34,865 nucleotides of DNA from a virus, in the IMG/VR virus record IMGVR_UViG_3300017963_000162, positions 1 through 34,865 of that record; one strand, 5' to 3'. Of this stretch, positions 15,016 to 22,062 are shown piece by piece. The first letter of the stretch is position 1; the number at the start of each line of letters is the position of its first letter. The position numbers and the translations under genes are program-made. A model generated the notes under the pieces. The model did no database searches. It worked only from the letters and a program-made list of their open reading frames with translations, and was not told where the DNA came from.

Positions 15016-16940
15016 TAGTTGATCGTCCTCCTTCCGCGTGCTTTAAAATAAGGCTTAAAAGAATGAATTCTAAATGGAGATTGGGCTCCGGTAGAGTTGA
15101 AACCCACTCTATGTTGAAATCCAATTCCTCCCGCATAAGCTCTTTTCCACGTTTTAGTGCGATAAAAAGGTCTCCAATAAAAATTTCCCCCACTGGTATA
15201 CGCATTAAACGCCGAACTATCCACTCCGTCCAAAGTGACATTATTTTCATCTACCACAGTGACAGTATAGGCATTCCCTTCCTCTCCGCTATTTATTTCG
15301 GCCATACCTTCTACAAGATAAATATAAATTTGATCTCCCGTCTCTAGTCCATGTTGAGGAATATTGACATTGCAAGGATTGCTTTGGTCAATTGAAGCAA
15401 TAGAAGCAATAAAATTGAGATCGGGAAGAAAATCAATAACTTGGGAAGTATAGGGAGTTTCCATGGTATCTTTATAAAAAAAGAGAGTAGCAGTCGTAGT
15501 GGGAGAAGTTTCAATAAAAAAGTCCATATAAGGAAATAAACATTCTTTCCCCTCTTCTTTGAAGGGATTCCAAGCGGCAGAAAGAAAAGTAGCCTGAATG
15601 GGGGAAGTGAGATCGGCTGAAGTTGTTTCTAATTCATAAATATTTCCCGTGGTGTCTCCTCCGACGAAGACTTGAACATTAGTTTGAAAGTAATAAGATT
15701 CAAACGTTTCGTCTTCTCCAAAATCTTCAAAGGCAAAATCTTTATTATTAGCCGCGGTAAAATCTTGAAATTCATAATCGTATCCTGTGATTCCATATCC
15801 CAACGCATTAAGAGCAATATCATAAGTAGAAAATCCTCCTGAGTCGTCATCAAAAATAAGAGCTCTATCATTATTTGAAGTAGCCCCTGAAGTGAAAAGA
15901 GTCCACCATCTCCGATTATTATAATCCCGAGCACAAAATGTATTGGAAAAAGACTCTTGGGAAATTTCTTCGATAGTAAAATCAGATATACGCTGATCAA
16001 TGCGTGTCGTATTAATCCCATCGGTGGAAGTAATACCTCTTACTCCTAAAGCTCCGGTAAAACGATCATAGGCCACACTTGCCATTTTTCCGTCGCACGA
16101 TCTAAAATTATTTATTTTTTGCCATCTAAACGCTTTATTGGGATCGGATGTAGGGAGTAGAGTCCAGACTGAATTTGTGAAAAATACAATAATTTGGTTT
16201 TGAAGAAGCTGAGCTGAAATAATTTGATCAGAGGTGGCAGCATCGGCAAAATCTCCTCCGCCTGCTGTGGTATCATCCCAGTTAGAGGGGTCTTGTTTAG
16301 CACACCAGCGGGCTCTTTGAGGATAGCGGGTGGACGCAGCCCCGATACTTGAAGCCTCAAAAGTATAGAGAACGATAAGGCGTTGACCTAAGCTAAAGAC
16401 TAAGCGCCCTCCCACCAGAAAATTACTTCCTCCCGTAGTGGGCTGTAAAGGAGTAACAGTAGTACTTCCGTCAAAATAAAATATTCCATCCGTTTTATTG
16501 GTGTCATTCCATGTTTTCCCATTGGTAAAATAAAGACGGTTCACATTAGAAATAGCGGTGCTTTGCCAGTTGGCGGACCAAACAAAGTCGTTATTAGCAC
16601 TACTAAAAATAGTGGAAGATCCTCCTGTAGTATTGGTTAACTGCGTAAAGGATTGTGTCACCCCACTATAGGTATACGCACTGAGGGTATCAAAGACCAG
16701 CATCGTTTGGGCCCCCGTATCGGTTTCAATATAGGTTCCAAATCCTGTAACGGCTGTCCCATTGGTCAGTGTAGAGTCCCCTTGAGGAGCAAAATATTGA
16801 AATCCGTTTCTTTTTTCTAAAAATCCATGTTCTAAATGAAGATTATTTAGAGTCGAAAAAGAATCAACAGGAGCAAGCCACGGCTGAATATCGGTATCAA
16901 GTCCTGTTTTAAAGGGAGCAATTAATAAAGGTTGGGCCAT
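15015..16940 (-). CDS. Tail hub / nozzle or DNA-stabilisation protein
   Basis: This 641-residue protein begins MAQPLLIAPFKTGLDTDIQP. I chose this ATG because GGGAGAG lies 7 bases upstream and the codon overlaps the previous stop (TAATG); a start nine codons earlier has no ribosome binding site. The N-terminal two thirds are beta-rich and propeller-like (repeated TDGI, FVGG and LYTF-type strands), as in podovirus tail nozzle or P22 gp10-like proteins. The region about 535-605 is an FCCH-like module (IASIDQSNPCNVNIPQHG, GDQIYIYLVEGMAEIN, YTSGG). Position among neck and fibre genes agrees with a central tail component. Confidence 0.75.
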   Translation of the reverse strand: MAQPLLIAPFKTGLDTDIQPWLAPVDSFSTLNNLHLEHGFLEKRNGFQYFAPQGDSTLTNGTAVTGFGTYIETDTGAQTMLVFDTLSAYTYSGVTQSFTQLTNTTGGSSTIFSSANNDFVWSANWQSTAISNVNRLYFTNGKTWNDTNKTDGIFYFDGSTTVTPLQPTTGGSNFLVGGRLVFSLGQRLIVLYTFEASSIGAASTRYPQRARWCAKQDPSNWDDTTAGGGDFADAATSDQIISAQLLQNQIIVFFTNSVWTLLPTSDPNKAFRWQKINNFRSCDGKMASVAYDRFTGALGVRGITSTDGINTTRIDQRISDFTIEEISQESFSNTFCARDYNNRRWWTLFTSGATSNNDRALIFDDDSGGFSTYDIALNALGYGITGYDYEFQDFTAANNKDFAFEDFGEDETFESYYFQTNVQVFVGGDTTGNIYELETTSADLTSPIQATFLSAAWNPFKEEGKECLFPYMDFFIETSPTTTATLFFYKDTMETPYTSQVIDFLPDLNFIASIASIDQSNPCNVNIPQHGLETGDQIYIYLVEGMAEINSGEEGNAYTVTVVDENNVTLDGVDSSAFNAYTSGGNFYWRPFYRTKTWKRAYAGGIGFQHRVGFNSTGAQSPFRIHSFKPYFKARGRRTIN

Positions 16941-17497
16941 TAAGTTACTCTCCCTAAGGCTATCCAATTAATCGTGGCAGTTATTCCACTTCCTGAGGTA
17001 TCTAGGATGGAAGGAGTAAATTGAGAAGCAGTAGGAGTTCCTTGGATTCTTTGATAGACTCTATTATTAGGCGGGGAGCCTCCCACAATGAAATTTACAT
17101 AATAGGCCGGTTCAATAAAGGTGATACCAAAATTTACCGCACTTCCAGAAGTGGCCGAGACAGTATTCCACCGTAACAACATTCCTCCAGGCAAATAAAT
17201 TTGACCGGGTTTTCCATAAGTAGGAATTCCTCGAGTAAGTTGAGTAACTTGACTACTTTCATTTATTCCAAAAAGTTCGGGATTTCCGGCTGCATCATCT
17301 TTACTATAAACTAAATAGGCATTCGCAATCGCCACAGGATCATTGGGAACCGCTAACGGCGTTCTATTATTTAAGTTTACCGCATAGGGTTTAAACGAAG
17401 AATCGGCTTCTTCAATTGCTTCCCAATTGTCTTGAATGACTCCAGGAGCAAGCCTGAGCTTAGTAGAATCTGCCGGTAAACTGGGATCAAAAGCCAT
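16940..17497 (-). CDS. Tail fibre-like virion protein with gp53-like C-terminus
   Basis: This is a 185-residue protein. The N-terminal part (about 1-60, with SLPADSTKLRLAPGVIQDNW) probably attaches to the virion. From about 98 the pattern GGMLLRWNTVSATSGSAVNF, YYVNFIVG, ASQFTPSILDTSG and INWIALGRV matches the C-terminal domain found in many phage fibres. It starts 10 bp after the small lipoprotein gene, with GGAG 7 bases upstream, and is coupled to the tail hub by a TAATG overlap. Confidence 0.7.
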   Translation of the reverse strand: MAFDPSLPADSTKLRLAPGVIQDNWEAIEEADSSFKPYAVNLNNRTPLAVPNDPVAIANAYLVYSKDDAAGNPELFGINESSQVTQLTRGIPTYGKPGQIYLPGGMLLRWNTVSATSGSAVNFGITFIEPAYYVNFIVGGSPPNNRVYQRIQGTPTASQFTPSILDTSGSGITATINWIALGRVT

Positions 17498-17506
17498 TTT
17501 TTTCTC

Positions 17507-17656
17507 CTACTCTTTTCCAATCTTGGGACCAATGAAGAATTCTTTGTCTACAATGGTGTCATGATCATTTTTTTTGGTTTCACTTCGTAAGCTCACTGAG
17601 CAGGCACTCACTAAAAAAAGAACGCTAATAAGAGCCATAGGTTTTAAAACTTTCAT
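17507..17656 (-). CDS. Small lipoprotein (o-spanin or exclusion candidate)
   Basis: This 49-residue ORF fills the gap between two virion genes. It starts MKVLKPMALISVLFLVSACS: two basic residues, a hydrophobic stretch and a lipobox (LVSA-C19), so signal peptidase II cleavage before C19 and lipid attachment are expected. The mature 31-residue part is polar and charged. GAGG lies 5 bases before the ATG, with tight 7- and 9-bp spacing to its neighbours. Short lipoproteins of this kind serve as outer-membrane spanins (Rz1 type) or block superinfection by binding receptors (T5 Llp type). The lipobox implies that the host cell has a lipoprotein pathway. It is easily missed because of its size. Confidence 0.75.
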   Translation of the reverse strand: MKVLKPMALISVLFLVSACSVSLRSETKKNDHDTIVDKEFFIGPKIGKE

Positions 17657-17663
17657 AATTTCC

Positions 17664-18557
17664 TCAAAAGTTAGGTGTCGACCGGGTGTTTAAGAGGTCT
17701 TGACACGTTCGGGTTAATACATAATTTTTTTGTTCTTTATAGAGAGCTGTCGTTTCTGCATAAGCATCCAGTTCTCCATAATCAGAAAAAATATCTCGAG
17801 CGGTTCCATAGGCTATCATGGGTCCCCACTCACTTAAATCAGGAGTTTGAGTAGCCGATGTTAAATCTGCGACTATAGAATAAGCTTTCATCTCTATAAT
17901 ATAGGCTTGATCGGGGACCGGAAAAAGTTGGAATTGATTATTGTACATTAAAATAGCGCGGGGACGTCCGGGCTGAAAGATCACATAGTTTAAATTGATA
18001 TTTTCCCCGTTTACGGGAGCGGTAGCAAATGTTACGTCTACAGTTCCTTCATTATAATTTATAGTCGCTGTTCCCCCTTGATCTCCTGTAAGAGTGACGT
18101 CTTGATCGGTCCAATCTTCATTACTATCCTGAAAGAGTTCTACTCCATCATAAATGGTTAGGGTGCCGGGATAGATGGGAAATCCTGTTACAGTGGTGGT
18201 AAAATTAGTCGTAGTTCCATCCCCAGTCCACGGCGTAAGAAAAGTATATTGAAGAGTATTTTCCTGAAAAAAATCATTCGGATTTTGATACCACAGAAGT
18301 TGTAAATTATTTACGGTAGCTGGCGGTTCAAAATTAGTGAAAGTGGTCTCAGGCTGATCATAATAGGCTTGATTTTCACTAGTAGTGAATGAATAATACA
18401 CATGCTTTTGTTCTAATTTGACTTCTGCAGGAAAAGTCAGCGTATAATATTTATTAATGTAATCATCAAGCTGCGTAGTGGTCATTTCATTTTCGGTGAA
18501 ACGCCCAGTTACTTGCCTAACTTTTTGACGAATGTCAGCCAGAGTCCACGTGCTCAT
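17664..18557 (-). CDS. Head-tail connector / neck protein (candidate)
   Basis: This is a 297-residue protein. The N-terminal about 90 residues (MSTWTLADIRQKVRQVTGRF, then LDDYINKYYTLTFPAEV) and the C-terminal about 90 (WGPMIAYGTARDIFSDYGEL, then a helix) form the helical frame seen in podovirus adaptor proteins. Between them (about 100-205) sits a beta domain (GTTTNFTTTVTGFPIYPGTL and TINYNEGTVDVTFATAPV), probably an insertion exposed on the surface. GAGAGG precedes the ATG. It lies directly before the tail genes, fitting a connector that joins the portal to the tail. Confidence 0.7.
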   Translation of the reverse strand: MSTWTLADIRQKVRQVTGRFTENEMTTTQLDDYINKYYTLTFPAEVKLEQKHVYYSFTTSENQAYYDQPETTFTNFEPPATVNNLQLLWYQNPNDFFQENTLQYTFLTPWTGDGTTTNFTTTVTGFPIYPGTLTIYDGVELFQDSNEDWTDQDVTLTGDQGGTATINYNEGTVDVTFATAPVNGENINLNYVIFQPGRPRAILMYNNQFQLFPVPDQAYIIEMKAYSIVADLTSATQTPDLSEWGPMIAYGTARDIFSDYGELDAYAETTALYKEQKNYVLTRTCQDLLNTRSTPNF

Positions 18558-18566
18558 TTTACCTCT

Positions 18567-18926
18567 CTACGCTGCAAAGGTTTGTTTCATCTGAAAGCGA
18601 GACTTTTCTCCCACTTTTTTCTTATCCATTCTTCCAGATCCATCCGGTTTCCAATCCCAAATAGGGGTGGTGCATTGCTCTAAATGACGAGCCACAAAGC
18701 GGGGAACCGGGTATTTACCCCCGTGGAAAAAATGGAAAGTAAAATGGTTTTTTGTATCTCCCATCGTCCACTTATGAGAAAGACCAGGTTCTTCAAGGTT
18801 ATTGAATTCAAATTCGCATACCTCTCTCAGAAACTTCTCTTCCTTCTCATTCGCAGGTTGTTTTCCTGTAATGGGGAGCTGTTGAATTTTTTCTATATTT
18901 TCTTGTATTGAACCTCTTGAGCTCAT
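18567..18926 (-). CDS. Unknown head/neck-associated protein
   Basis: This 119-residue protein is not recognised. The N-terminus is helical and charged (SIQENIEKIQQL). The middle is rich in His, Phe and Trp (SHKWTMGDTKNHFTFHFFHG, then RFVARHLEQC), and the C-terminus is basic. It is the first gene of the tail operon, downstream of a strong terminator and of leader element 2, whose GAGG is its ribosome binding site 6 bases before the ATG. Position between the coat/decoration genes and the neck gene suggests a head-completion function, which is inference. Confidence 0.6.
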   Translation of the reverse strand: MSSRGSIQENIEKIQQLPITGKQPANEKEEKFLREVCEFEFNNLEEPGLSHKWTMGDTKNHFTFHFFHGGKYPVPRFVARHLEQCTTPIWDWKPDGSGRMDKKKVGEKSRFQMKQTFAA

Positions 18927-18932
18927 GTTTTA

Positions 18933-18976
18933 CCTCGTGTTGGTTTCTCTTCTGCCTAAGCAGGTGGTATTGAGAA
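18933..18976 (-). promoter_or_regulatory. Leader RNA element 2 (before tail operon)
   Basis: Minus strand: outer arm TTCTC (18976-18972), A, then ATACCAC, inner stem CTGC/GCAG around TTAG, AA, outer arm GAGAA, A, then CCAACACGAGG (18943-18933) with the gene start 6 bases later. The hairpin begins within the T tract of the terminator at 18975-19005, so no ordinary promoter fits between them. The RNA must come from read-through, processing or an unusual promoter. Confidence 0.8.
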
Positions 18977-19005
18977 AAAAGGGAGGGGATATTTAGTCCC
19001 CACCC
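18975..19005 (-). terminator. Strong intrinsic terminator after the coat operon
   Basis: Minus strand: GGGTGGGGA (19005-18997), loop CTAAATA, TCCCCTCCC (18989-18981), then six T. There is one T-T mismatch in an otherwise perfect GC-rich stem. It lies 8 bases after the stop of the decoration-like gene and separates the very highly expressed coat unit from the tail unit. Confidence 0.88.
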
Positions 19006-19013
19006 TATGTTTT

Positions 19014-19619
19014 TTATACTAGTGAGTTTTCTCCAAAAGCTACGTAAGTTACTACGTCACTATTGGCTCCAATAACTCCTGTGCCGAAAGTCAAACCACG
19101 AATGGCTTGGTTTTCGAGAGCAACAGGATCGCCGTTAGAATCGGAAACTCTAGTTACTACTCCTCCAGAAACATAGACGCTATAACCCGTAACCGATGTA
19201 TCGGTAGTGGTGGTAATAGTAGTCGCTGTTACAGAAGCAATGGTAAAGGTGCCATTCAAGCTGTTAGTTCCTGTGAGATCATCAGCAACTTCCGAAACTT
19301 CAATGGTATCTCCAGCAGCAAATCCAAATGTAGAAGTATCATTAACGGTGATAACTCCTGGATTTGCGTTAGTGAAGCCACTAATAGTCGCTCCTACTGC
19401 TGTACTTTGAGCTAGGGGAGTAAACCCATTAGATGCGGTATACGCTCCACTAGTCACTGTAAAATAAGAACCATCCGCCATAGAAGAGTTCCATGAAAAG
19501 ATGCTTCCAGCTGTTTGGTTATAGACGGTGATAGAATCCACATCGAAACCAAAACTAATATTGGTGGCTGCCGTTCCTGAAGAAGGATTGGTATAAGTGC
19601 CAGTTTTCATCTGTGCCAT
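19014..19619 (-). CDS. Decoration-like or head fibre protein with FCCH-like module
   Basis: This 201-residue, Thr/Ser/Ala-rich beta protein begins MAQMKTGTYTNPSSGTAATN. The middle and end (about 75-170: ISGFTNANPGVITVNDTST, GDTIEVSEVADD, FTIASVTATTITTTTD, YVSGG) form an FCCH-like module, as in the proteins at 3927 and 15015. It follows the coat gene by 12 bp with an AGGAGGAG ribosome binding site and is closed by a strong terminator. High expression next to the coat protein suggests a decoration protein or head fibre. The ending GVIGANSDVVTYVAFGE is typical of such small phage beta proteins. Confidence 0.72.
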   Translation of the reverse strand: MAQMKTGTYTNPSSGTAATNISFGFDVDSITVYNQTAGSIFSWNSSMADGSYFTVTSGAYTASNGFTPLAQSTAVGATISGFTNANPGVITVNDTSTFGFAAGDTIEVSEVADDLTGTNSLNGTFTIASVTATTITTTTDTSVTGYSVYVSGGVVTRVSDSNGDPVALENQAIRGLTFGTGVIGANSDVVTYVAFGENSLV

Positions 19620-19631
19620 ATCTTCTCCTCC

Positions 19632-20573
19632 TTATGAATGGGTTGACATTAGGTTCAACATAAAGGCATCATTCAAGATTCGAGCAACGAAAGGATGTTG
19701 CCATCCTACGGATCCTCTTTGATGAAGGGGATCGGCGGATCCTGCCGAACCAAGAGGTTCGATATAGAAATCGCCAGTTTCGCTGCGCAAATGAACGAGG
19801 GCGTATGCTTCTTTACCCACAATAAAATTGTTGTAGACCGCAGGAGTAGCGCTAGATACTGATCCCACCGATGTATAAAGCCATCGGACGTTTCCAGTAG
19901 AGCCCCATTCTGCATCTAAAACAGTTCCTTGTTGGGCATAATTACTTGTGTTCAAGAAGTTAGAAACAGCTTCTAGATCATCTAGAAGGTCCGTATCTAA
20001 GTATCCCCAGAACGCAGGGCGAACAGGAGAAGTACCAAGAGCATCACGTCCGGTTACTACTTCAGAAATCATTTCTGCGTCGTTTCCAAGAAGTGTTTTT
20101 ACTGCTGCATCAATATCTTCTTTAGTAAGTTCAGTCGGAGTATTTCCGTTTGAACCATTAGAACACTGAAGAACTGAGCTTGTAGAAGCCAGAACATCTC
20201 TAGTGACTTCATCCATAGTTTGAGCCATGTTTTGAGCCAATAGACGTGCGGATTCATTGAGAACCCTATCTTCTACAGTCAATTCAACTTGGTTAGTGAT
20301 AGTTACAAAGTTTCCATAGAAAGAAACTCTTGCTTTAATATCTGTCGCACTTAAAGGTGCTCCGGGAGGAGTCACCCCATCTGTAAGTGGGATAGGCACC
20401 GTGGCAAGACGTGAATATCTACGGAACACAATAGTGTCACCATTCTTTTCGGGAAGAACACGTTTCTGAGCAAACTTGTTGTAGATCAACGTTGGATACG
20501 CAGTCATCAACAGAAGTCTGTCATAGTATTCCCGAACAGCTGGAGGTAGGACACTTACGGTTGTAATAGTCAT
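19632..20573 (-). CDS. Major capsid protein, N4 gp56 family
   Basis: This 313-residue protein starts MTITTVSVLPPAVREYYDRL. The pattern YYDRLLLMTAYPTLIYNKFA, KNGDTIVFRRYSRL, VPIPLTDGVTPPG, YGNFVTITNQVEL and MAQTMDEVTRDVLAS is characteristic of N4 gp56-type coat proteins with the HK97 fold. Many copies build the icosahedral head. Codon use and the strong initiation signal agree with high expression. The scaffold gene is just upstream. Leader element 3, the best-formed copy, ends in the GAGG 5 bases before the ATG. Confidence 0.92.
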   Translation of the reverse strand: MTITTVSVLPPAVREYYDRLLLMTAYPTLIYNKFAQKRVLPEKNGDTIVFRRYSRLATVPIPLTDGVTPPGAPLSATDIKARVSFYGNFVTITNQVELTVEDRVLNESARLLAQNMAQTMDEVTRDVLASTSSVLQCSNGSNGNTPTELTKEDIDAAVKTLLGNDAEMISEVVTGRDALGTSPVRPAFWGYLDTDLLDDLEAVSNFLNTSNYAQQGTVLDAEWGSTGNVRWLYTSVGSVSSATPAVYNNFIVGKEAYALVHLRSETGDFYIEPLGSAGSADPLHQRGSVGWQHPFVARILNDAFMLNLMSTHS

Positions 20574-20578
20574 GTTTT

Positions 20579-20625
20579 CCTCGTGTTGGTTTGCTCATTC
20601 CCAGTTTCCTGGGGTGGTATTGAGC
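20579..20625 (-). promoter_or_regulatory. Leader RNA element 3 (before coat gene), best-formed copy
   Basis: Minus strand: outer arm GCTCA (20625-20621), internal-loop side ATACCAC, inner stem CCCAG/CTGGG capped by the tetraloop GAAA, opposite side AA, outer arm TGAGC (20597-20593), AAA, then CCAACACGAGG (20589-20579). The start codon follows after 5 bases. Only 10 bp separate the hairpin from the scaffold stop, leaving no clear promoter. The GNRA loop and asymmetric conserved internal loop look like a protein- or RNA-binding motif. Confidence 0.85.
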
Positions 20626-20635
20626 TGGTTTATTC

Positions 20636-21337
20636 CTAAACGACTCCTAAATTATGGTTCATCAATTGTCGAAATTCCTTGTCACTCATGTCCTTATATC
20701 TTTTAGCTTGAGAAACAGGAGTAGAAGCACCCATGCTGGATAAACTACCGGCCTGCCCGGCATTTTCAACTATGCGTTGTGCATCCATGTTTTTCTTCTC
20801 CTTTTTGGTAGCCGTTTTATAAGCATCTGAATTCTTAGCCAAATGATATGCAAGTTCATAATCAGGATTATTCTCCAATGACTTCCTTAACGCAGGATTC
20901 GTCTTTAAAACTTCCGGTAAATACTGGTGAAGTACCTGTTGATAATCAGGATACTTTTGAGTCATCCGGAGTTCCTCAATAGACATTTGGTATTGTTTTT
21001 CTCTACTAGAAAGAAGTTTTTTAAAATCTCCTAGAGTGAGCACATCGCCATCGTCCATTCCATCAAAATCATCTTTTGGTGGTGGAGCTGCTGACGTTTG
21101 TCTTTGAGTCTCCATCAAAGCCAAATGATCTTTGATCATCTTCAGTTCTTCTCGTAGAGCCTCATTTTCTCTATCTCGAGATTGCCGTTGTTCCCTTTCT
21201 GATTGAAGAGCCGTTAAAGGTACATTTTGATCTGTCCCTTCACTAACTCCCTCAGCCCCATGTTGACTAACGGTAGACTCTACAGGAGCGGCGGCCTCCC
21301 TATTGTGTTCGCCCGTTGGTGTGGTTTCTTCGCTCAT
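20636..21337 (-). CDS. Capsid scaffolding protein (candidate)
   Basis: This 233-residue protein has an acidic, Ser/Thr/Gln-rich N-terminus. A coiled-coil about 45-80 (LQSEREQRQSRDRENEAL, then ELKMIKDHLALMETQ) and a helical C-terminal half follow. Size, acidic and helical composition and location directly upstream of the coat gene are those of a scaffold, which guides coat assembly and leaves before DNA packaging. AAGGAG lies 9 bases before the ATG. It is the last gene of the portal unit. The C-terminal segment (SDKEFRQLMNHNLGVV) may be the coat-binding helix, by analogy with P22. Confidence 0.75.
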   Translation of the reverse strand: MSEETTPTGEHNREAAAPVESTVSQHGAEGVSEGTDQNVPLTALQSEREQRQSRDRENEALREELKMIKDHLALMETQRQTSAAPPPKDDFDGMDDGDVLTLGDFKKLLSSREKQYQMSIEELRMTQKYPDYQQVLHQYLPEVLKTNPALRKSLENNPDYELAYHLAKNSDAYKTATKKEKKNMDAQRIVENAGQAGSLSSMGASTPVSQAKRYKDMSDKEFRQLMNHNLGVV

Positions 21338-21376
21338 CGCGGTTTTCTCCTTACATTCGCCCTTAAGTTGGCGGCA

Positions 21377-21748
21377 CTATTGTGTTACGTAGGCATCTGC
21401 AATGGTCGTAGTTTCTACGACTACTTCATCACAGCGCTCGGCTCCATAAATTTGGAGAGCATCAAAGTCAAAAGGTTTTTGAGGCATATTTACCTCCCAG
21501 TCGACAGTCCCTTTAAGGTTGTCTACTTTTCCCGCGATCATTCCCACTTGAGAGGAAGGTTCAACGGGATAGGCTTTGATGTGTTTTACTAAGGTTGGCT
21601 TTCCGTCTACGCTAGTCTTGGATGGCTTGGCGAATACAACAATCCAATAGGGATCTCGGCGATTCTTATTGGCGTCTAGAATCTCTTGTATTCTTTTATT
21701 ATCATCTTCAATGATTGCGTCGCGGGTTTCTCCAGTCTCTTGTTTCAT
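21377..21748 (-). CDS. Unknown head-region protein
   Basis: This 123-residue protein is not recognised. It has an acidic helical start (ETRDAIIEDDNKRIQEILDA), then a beta-rich middle (DPYWIVVFAKPSK, ..., VKHIKAYPVEPSSQVGMIAG) and an acidic end. AAGGAG lies 5 bases before the ATG. It lies between the short basic protein at 21758 and the scaffold, inside the portal unit, so a head-assembly role is likely but unproven. Confidence 0.6.
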   Translation of the reverse strand: MKQETGETRDAIIEDDNKRIQEILDANKNRRDPYWIVVFAKPSKTSVDGKPTLVKHIKAYPVEPSSQVGMIAGKVDNLKGTVDWEVNMPQKPFDFDALQIYGAERCDEVVVETTTIADAYVTQ

Positions 21749-21757
21749 TTCTACTCC

Positions 21758-22060
21758 TTAATAGTCGTAGTTCCACGCTTCAGCAGGGTATCCCTTGCTT
21801 CCGCAGCTATATTCTTCAATACGACCCATGTCGTATTTTTCTGAGTCTGTTGGGACCTTTTTAACTTCACTCGCTTGAGTGTTATCTCTAAGATCGAAAG
21901 TAGACCCTCGTGATTCCCGGCGATCAGTTCCCCGTGAATCTTTTCGCCTCATTCCTCTGGACTCATCTCGACGATCCTTATAAGATTGTTTGAAATCTCT
22001 TTCGGGACCGCGTCGCATGCCCAGACTTTCATCAAGGCGATCGTTGTATCCTTGTGCCAT
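21758..22060 (-). CDS. Basic head-region protein with DESLGMRRG motif
   Basis: This 100-residue protein is rich in Arg, Asp, Ser and Gly. The first half is built from near-repeats of the form D-R-x-E-S-x-G-M-R-R (LDESLGMRRGPERDFKQSYK, then RRDESRGMRRKDSRG and DRRESRG). The same motif makes up most of the 47-residue protein at 24823. It looks like a disordered, nucleic-acid- or protein-binding tail. GGAGG precedes the ATG at 4-8 bases. It is coupled closely to the portal gene (2-bp gap). The function is unknown. Confidence 0.65.
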   Translation of the reverse strand: MAQGYNDRLDESLGMRRGPERDFKQSYKDRRDESRGMRRKDSRGTDRRESRGSTFDLRDNTQASEVKKVPTDSEKYDMGRIEEYSCGSKGYPAEAWNYDY

Positions 22061-22062
22061 TT

